NCBI RefSeq assembly: GCF_016902535.1
Contig: NZ_JACSNY010000006.1
Location: 124,001-188,000, forward strand
Length of the DNA: 64,000 nucleotides
Source: Anaerotignum lactatifermentans
GTDB lineage: Bacteria > Bacillota > Clostridia > Lachnospirales > Anaerotignaceae
Direction: 5' to 3'
Of the stretch, positions 60,050-64,000 are shown piece by piece. Each line of letters opens with the position of its first letter. Position 1 is the stretch's first letter. The position numbers were made by a program, and so were the translations under genes. The notes under the pieces were generated by a model, which searched no databases, was not told the DNA's origin, and saw only the letters and a list, made by a program, of their open reading frames with translations.

Positions 60050-60413
60050 AGTATCCCACCTCAAACGCCGCCGCATTCAGAGCTTCATATTTATTCTTCC
60101 CTTTCTTCCGGAACATATCGTTCATACCTTCTACGCCGGTTTCATGGTCAAAGTCTCCTAACAGCTTGGCGATGGCACCAATCATTACGATATTGGCGCC
60201 CTTGGGATTTTTTACCTGGTCAGCCAGAGTATCGCAGTGGACGGGCACTACCTTCACATCTTTTCGTGTCGCGTTCAGGTCGGCTTCTTCCACCATATCC
60301 GCGTTTACCAGAATGATGCCGCCGGGCTTCACGATATTGGCCTTTTCCAGTACCCGGCGAATACCTGTAAAATGGACCTGCTTCATTTTCTTCGGTTCAT
60401 AATCTCTCATCAT
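60039..60413 (-). CDS. 2-oxoacid:ferredoxin oxidoreductase gamma subunit, N-terminally truncated
   Basis: 124 residues. GGIILVNADMVEE, DTLADQVKNPKGANIVMIGA (a conserved NxxMxG region) and NAAAFEVGYYAV match the C-terminal two-thirds of the gamma/IorB-type domain (usually about 180-190 residues). The N-terminal GxGGQG motif is missing. Yet the gene has a strong AAGGAGGAATT ribosome site directly before ATGATG, so it looks like a functional short version rather than debris. No alpha or beta subunit is adjacent. Confidence 0.7.
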   Translation of the reverse strand: MMRDYEPKKMKQVHFTGIRRVLEKANIVKPGGIILVNADMVEEADLNATRKDVKVVPVHCDTLADQVKNPKGANIVMIGAIAKLLGDFDHETGVEGMNDMFRKKGKNKYEALNAAAFEVGYYAV

Positions 60414-60499
60414 AATTCCTCCTTCTTTATGAATCCCATTCCCGCCTCTCTTGACAGGAACGGGCCGTTTGTGTAATAATTATCAATATAATTTATAAG

Positions 60500-60515
60500 A
60501 AAATTATTATAATAT
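60500..60515. promoter_or_regulatory. AT-rich motif in the divergent promoter region
   Basis: AAAATTATTATAATAT contains the -10-like TATAAT (60508-60513) for the regulator gene at 60530. The complement of its first 13 bases recurs at 62891-62903, upstream of the antiporter gene. A shared operator for the YheO-like regulator is possible, but AT richness weakens the case. Confidence 0.35.
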
Positions 60516-60529
60516 AGGGGTGATAAAAA

Positions 60530-61171
60530 ATGCCAACCACCGACCTTATGGAAATGTTAAAAGGTCTGGCTTCTGGCCTGGCCGCTCTGCTTGGCTCACA
60601 TACAGAGGTAGCGCTGCATGATCTAAGGCTGCATCAAATCGTTTTTATCGAGCATTCTTATATCACCGGCAGAGATGTCGGATACAACGGCGATGAATTG
60701 ATGTACCATAGTATCCTCGAATTAGCAAAGGATTCCGATCAGCTGATTGGATATAAGAGCTCTTCTCCTTCCGGAAAAGCGCTCAGATCCTCTCATTTTA
60801 TCTTCCGCGATGAGGAAGGGACTCCCTGTGCTCTGCTCTGCGTCAATCAGGATATCAGCTTTCCCCTTGAGATCCTGGCTTTTTTGCAGGAACAGTTTTC
60901 TTTCCACTCCATTCAGGAAGATGATGCTCCTTCTCCTTCCGATGGAAACTATATCCAGAAAACCATGCGTCAGGTTATTCTGAACTCTATTGAAAAACTG
61001 AAACCCCTCTCCCTTGATTCCAAGGAAGGGAAGCTGGAAGTGATCCGTATGCTGGAATATCAAGGTGTTTTCTCTGTAAAAGATTCTGTGCCGCAGGTAT
61101 GCGAAATGCTTTCCATTTCTCAGGCTACACTTTACAACTATCTGCGTGAACTTCGCATCAAGAAATTCTGA
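60530..61171 (+). CDS. YheO-like regulator (PAS-type domain plus HTH)
   Basis: 213 residues. Residues 8-110 match the YheO-like PAS domain (LGSHTEVALHDLRLHQIVFI). The C-terminal part has a helix-turn-helix (VPQVCEMLSISQATLYNYLR, about 187-207). The layout is that of the DauR/YheO group, which controls amino-acid catabolism genes. It is divergent from the oxidoreductase-MFS-aminotransferase cluster and lies between it and an NhaC gene, so it probably regulates both. GGGGTG ribosome site. Confidence 0.82.
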   Translation: MPTTDLMEMLKGLASGLAALLGSHTEVALHDLRLHQIVFIEHSYITGRDVGYNGDELMYHSILELAKDSDQLIGYKSSSPSGKALRSSHFIFRDEEGTPCALLCVNQDISFPLEILAFLQEQFSFHSIQEDDAPSPSDGNYIQKTMRQVILNSIEKLKPLSLDSKEGKLEVIRMLEYQGVFSVKDSVPQVCEMLSISQATLYNYLRELRIKKF

Positions 61172-61184
61172 TCTTTTATTTTCA

Positions 61185-61217
61185 TTCCCCACAGAAAAAT
61201 GTTTTTTCCGTGGGGAA
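61185..61217 (+). terminator. Terminator after the YheO-like gene
   Basis: 15-bp stem TTCCCCACAGAAAAA with one mismatch to its partner, 3-nt loop, then TTTTTT on the plus strand. Confidence 0.8.
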
Positions 61218-61239
61218 TTTTTTCTGTTTTTCTCTGATT

Positions 61240-62676
61240 TCAGGATTTTTCCGCGGGACTGATGCTTTCTGTTTCTGTCTGTGGTGTCCCTCCTGTTTTC
61301 CAGACAAAAATCCCCAGTGCGGCAAAAACCAATGAGAAAATTGGTACAATGTAGCAGAAAAACGCAAATGGTATATACTCTATTCCAATCCCTAATACCC
61401 CCATTGCGTAAGAACAGGATGTGCCCCAGGGAACCAGCGGCGCCGCTACCGTAGCCGAGTCAGACATTGATCTGGATAACACCTTCAGCGAAATCCCCAT
61501 ATCCTCGTAGGCGGGCTTAAATACCAGCCCTGCCATAACCAGTGGAAGTACCTGATTGCCGGAAAGCAGCAAAATAAAGTAACTGTAAAGCATGGTGACA
61601 AAAACCAGAGAAAATACTTTCTTAACAACCTTCATCAGCATATTTACCAGAACCTCTAAAATCCGGCTCGCTTTTAAAGCGCCGCCCATAAGGCTTGCCG
61701 CCAGAATCAGGAAAATCGTGCCGGACATGGAGGCCATACCGCCTCTGGACAAAATGGTATCTACCAACGCAACACCTTTCTCCGATACATAGCCGTTAAA
61801 AGCAACCTGCATGACTTCGATGACGGAAACATTCTGAATCATCGCCGCAAATACAATGGAGAATGTGGCGCATCCGCCCAGCCCCAAAAGAGATGGTACT
61901 TTCTTCGCGGATACGACCAGCATCAGAATTGCTGGAATTACTGCAATCGGTGAAATATGGAACTGCGCGTTCAGCGTATCCATCATCAAAATAATATTGG
62001 TATCGTCCATGACACCGGAACCGTACTTGAAACCGATTACCGTATAAAGTATCAGAGACACTACCGTCGCCGGAATCGCCGTAGGCATCATCCCGCCGAT
62101 ATGGTCGTAAAGACCAACGCCTGTCATTGCAGAAGCCATATTGGTATTATCGGACATCGGAGAAAGCTTATCCCCAAAATAGCATCCGGAAATTACCGCG
62201 CCTACTACAATCGGAAGAGGCATTCCCATACCGGCGGCAACGCCCGTCAACGCCAAACCCATTGTCGCGATAGAACCAAAGCTGGTGCCTGTAAATACAG
62301 ACATTAGCGCACAAAGCACAAAGGATAAGGGCAAAATCAGTGACGGAGTACAAAACATCAGTCCGTAATACATAATGGAAGGTACTGTACCGCCGATCAT
62401 CCACGCGCCAATCATAATACCTACCAAAACCAGAATCAGCACTGCCATCATACTGTCGTCAATGGTTTTTAGCATTGCCTTCTGTATCTCGCTCCATGGA
62501 TTATGAAAGGCCAATGCCGCCAACGCCGCGATCAATGTACCTACCATCAAAGCCATTTGAGCGCCAACCTGCATCTTGATGCAGACAACGATCACAGCAA
62601 TCAGAACAATCAATATCAATACTGCTTCCAAGGGCTTTGGAGCCCTTGCCTGCTTTTTCTCTTTGTTCACGTTCAT
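61240..62676 (-). CDS. NhaC-family antiporter/transporter
   Basis: 478 residues with about twelve membrane helices. VVGAVISGCYFGDKLSPMSD (about 172-191) is the NhaC signature, as in the left-hand antiporter. FTGTSFGSIATMGLALTG and ATVAAPLVPWGTSCSYAMG are also family blocks. Homologs exchange Na+ for H+, malate/lactate or amino acids. GGGAGG is followed 1 nt later by ATG 62676 and 7 nt later by GTG 62670; the GTG is better spaced, so the start may be two codons later. Its neighbourhood suggests transport for the same catabolic pathway as the aminotransferase cluster. Confidence 0.85.
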   Translation of the reverse strand: MNVNKEKKQARAPKPLEAVLILIVLIAVIVVCIKMQVGAQMALMVGTLIAALAALAFHNPWSEIQKAMLKTIDDSMMAVLILVLVGIMIGAWMIGGTVPSIMYYGLMFCTPSLILPLSFVLCALMSVFTGTSFGSIATMGLALTGVAAGMGMPLPIVVGAVISGCYFGDKLSPMSDNTNMASAMTGVGLYDHIGGMMPTAIPATVVSLILYTVIGFKYGSGVMDDTNIILMMDTLNAQFHISPIAVIPAILMLVVSAKKVPSLLGLGGCATFSIVFAAMIQNVSVIEVMQVAFNGYVSEKGVALVDTILSRGGMASMSGTIFLILAASLMGGALKASRILEVLVNMLMKVVKKVFSLVFVTMLYSYFILLLSGNQVLPLVMAGLVFKPAYEDMGISLKVLSRSMSDSATVAAPLVPWGTSCSYAMGVLGIGIEYIPFAFFCYIVPIFSLVFAALGIFVWKTGGTPQTETESISPAEKS

Positions 62677-62969
62677 TCCTCCCTCAAATAATTCTGATTT
62701 CAAGCTACTTGAAAATCTTCTCTTTTGTAATTTTATTATAACCACCTTTCATTATTTTACATAATAGTCACTAAAATACGTAATTTTTGCTTATTTTTAC
62801 TTTGTTTATAAATGCATTTATAATTTTTCTCTAACTCACTTACAGCATATCATAAAAGAGAGGATATTCATAGAATAATTTTACACAATTTTATAATAAT
62901 TTTATTATGATAAACGACTAAATTGTGTTTACTATTGTACCATAAACCTATTTTCAGGAAATTTTGCCT

Positions 62970-63030
62970 CAGCCTTCCTTAAGGAATCAAAGAATAAAGA
63001 ATCGCTGTATTCTTAAGGGAAGTCTGCTTT
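62970..63030. repeat. Hairpin element (family copy C)
   Basis: CAGCCTTCCTTAAGGAATC ... TATTCTTAAGGGAAGTCTGC is an imperfect hairpin. It matches the second half of copy A at 17001-17064 (TTCCCCTTAAGAAATCAAAG ... TTTTCTTAAGGAGAAGCTGC), including the shared loop sequence AATCAAAGAA. Confidence 0.65.
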
Positions 63031-63279
63031 CGATATTTCCTTTTCTTTTACTAATCTGGTTTCACTTCCCATCGCGGTTTCTACAACACAAAAACTTTTC
63101 GTTGTAAAAAATCCTGTCTCTCCATTTTCCATTGTTTTTTAATCCCCAGAACATTTTCCTTCCCAGTGGTATTTCTTTTTTCCGCGGGCAAAGCAGCTTT
63201 TCTCCACCTGTATTCTTTGTCTTTCAGGGAATTTGCATTATCATGCCCTTTTATAACTCTACGACTGAAAATACAAAAA

Positions 63280-63314
63280 GCGGCGGCAAAGAACCATATA
63301 TTCTTTGCCGCCGC
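63280..63314 (-). terminator. Terminator of the right-edge gene
   Basis: 14-bp perfect GC-rich stem (GCGGCGGCAAAGAA and complement), 7-nt loop, then TTTTT on the minus strand. Confidence 0.85.
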
Positions 63315-63378
63315 AGACTATAACAAATTATTTCATTACAGCCCTTCTAAAATATTTCTATTTTTCCATTCTCAAATC

Positions 63379-64000
63379 TCATTCCAACTGCTTTGGTGTG
63401 TCAATGACTAATGTAAAATCTTCCACAGCCCAAAGATAAGGATCCGCAAACGTAGCCTCCAGCGTTTCCTGATCCTCGGCCACATCCGTTCCAAAGGTAA
63501 AGATATTCTCCTTATAATCCCAGTCGGAAGTCACTCCGTTGGCCAACCCTCGAGGAGCTTCCGCCGATACAGCATACATTTGGAAAACGCCCTCTTTGGG
63601 TACAACACGATAGGAAATCTCCACATCTCTTCTGGGGACATCCACGGTATTTTCCCCAGTGCCTACCCTCTGCTGGAACACATCAGAAACGGAAACTTCC
63701 AGAATTTCCACAGTTCCATAGGCAAACTCCAGCTGTTCCGACATGGTCTTCGTTTCACCGGTTTCCGGCAAATCCAACGCAATGCTCTGTGTTTCACTGG
63801 TTTCCACCGTGGTCGGCCCCCGATGGATGGTAATGGGGAAATCCGCCTCGGTGCCTTCTACCACAAACCGCAGACCATTCTGCATATCTTCCTGACTTTC
63901 CAGAATCGTTTTCAGAACTGCGCCATCCTTATTTTCCACGTAATTCTGGGAACGATATACCTCTATCCAGTCCTGTGATGCGTCCTCATCTCCATAGTCT
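63379..64000 (-). CDS. Unknown protein, C-terminal part (runs off window)
   Basis: The frame is open to the window edge; about 206 residues are visible. Mostly beta-type, acidic, with Thr/Val-rich segments (FPITIHRGPTTVETSET, TFGTDVAEDQETLEATFAD) and no membrane helix in the visible part. The style suggests an extracytoplasmic domain, perhaps of a membrane-anchored anti-sigma-type or lipoprotein, but the N-terminus is missing and no family was recognised. Confidence 0.6.
   Translation of the reverse strand, partial: DYGDEDASQDWIEVYRSQNYVENKDGAVLKTILESQEDMQNGLRFVVEGTEADFPITIHRGPTTVETSETQSIALDLPETGETKTMSEQLEFAYGTVEILEVSVSDVFQQRVGTGENTVDVPRRDVEISYRVVPKEGVFQMYAVSAEAPRGLANGVTSDWDYKENIFTFGTDVAEDQETLEATFADPYLWAVEDFTLVIDTPKQLE

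Larger units (their letters stand above)
62677..63378. other. Long AT-rich intergenic region with hairpin element copy C
   Basis: No gene supported. It contains the promoter of the antiporter gene, with inverted ACACAATTT (62883-62891) and AAATTGTGT (62921-62930 region) as a possible operator. The hairpin repeat is at 62970-63030 and a terminator at 63280-63314. Short open frames on the plus strand have no ribosome site. Confidence 0.5.

Noticed and set aside
60722-61192. 156-codon minus-strand frame opposite the YheO-like regulator
   Set aside because: Antisense shadow; the plus-strand PAS/HTH protein is clear.

Overview
The window looks like a chromosome segment of a low-to-moderate GC, spore-forming member of the Clostridia (probably Lachnospirales, perhaps Anaerotignum-like; this is inferred from gene order and protein style only). 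The right-hand 31 kb carries a conserved Firmicutes core: rlmD, an S1-domain protein, exoA, rnc-acpP-plsX, rpmF-yceD-ackA-pta, tmcAL, the sporulation gene ylbJ, coaD-rsmD-recG, a fakA-like DAK2 protein and asp23. Most genes have strong AGGAGG-type ribosome binding sites.

Layout. 1-276: start of a secreted protein that runs off the edge. 727-5288: a minus-strand catabolic operon (aminotransferase, HMGL/DmpG-type aldolase, NhaC-type antiporter, LysR regulator). 5433-5748: a structured non-coding repeat ending in a vestige of an rlmD 3' end. 5916-17460: an accessory island with a Fic protein, an AbiE toxin-antitoxin pair, a polymorphic-toxin locus with an orphan toxin tip and duplicated immunity genes, and a run of three serine recombinase genes, two of them broken. 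18223-23520: a second minus-strand catabolic operon (DUF917 protein, M29/NicX-like metalloenzyme, NCS1 permease, PucR regulator). 23641-23888: a second copy of the structured repeat. 23889-33095: a compact 9.2-kb integrative mobilizable element (large serine recombinase, type IIG-like restriction-modification protein, RHH protein, MobV-like relaxase, small coiled-coil protein, and a Rep with HUH nuclease and SF3 helicase domains plus a palindrome-rich origin region) inserted in the 3' end of rlmD. 33-57 kb: core genes. 57-64 kb: an ECF sigma/RsgI-like/secreted EF-hand gene set, a third catabolic cluster (aminotransferase, MFS transporter, truncated 2-oxoacid oxidoreductase gamma, YheO-like regulator, NhaC antiporter), and the end of an unknown protein.

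The most interesting point is how the mobile DNA is organised around rlmD. The ends of the 9.2-kb element can be placed to the base. The two ends carry the same 15-bp motif in inverted orientation, each exactly 13 bp from a GA core. Rejoining the outer flanks restores an in-frame rlmD end (HVESVVLMTRCGGQA). The element supplies rlmD with a replacement tail. A second rlmD 3' vestige (HVELVILMTRCGEEA), followed by the same structured repeat, lies 18 kb further out, so the site seems to have been used at least twice. Both catabolic operons on this side are bracketed by the same two sequences: an identical 28-bp terminator palindrome at the distal end and the structured repeat at the proximal end. 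This gives the region the look of a stacked, exchangeable cargo locus downstream of rlmD.

Limits: all family assignments are by eye from motifs. No database search was run, and start sites were chosen from ribosome binding site spacing.
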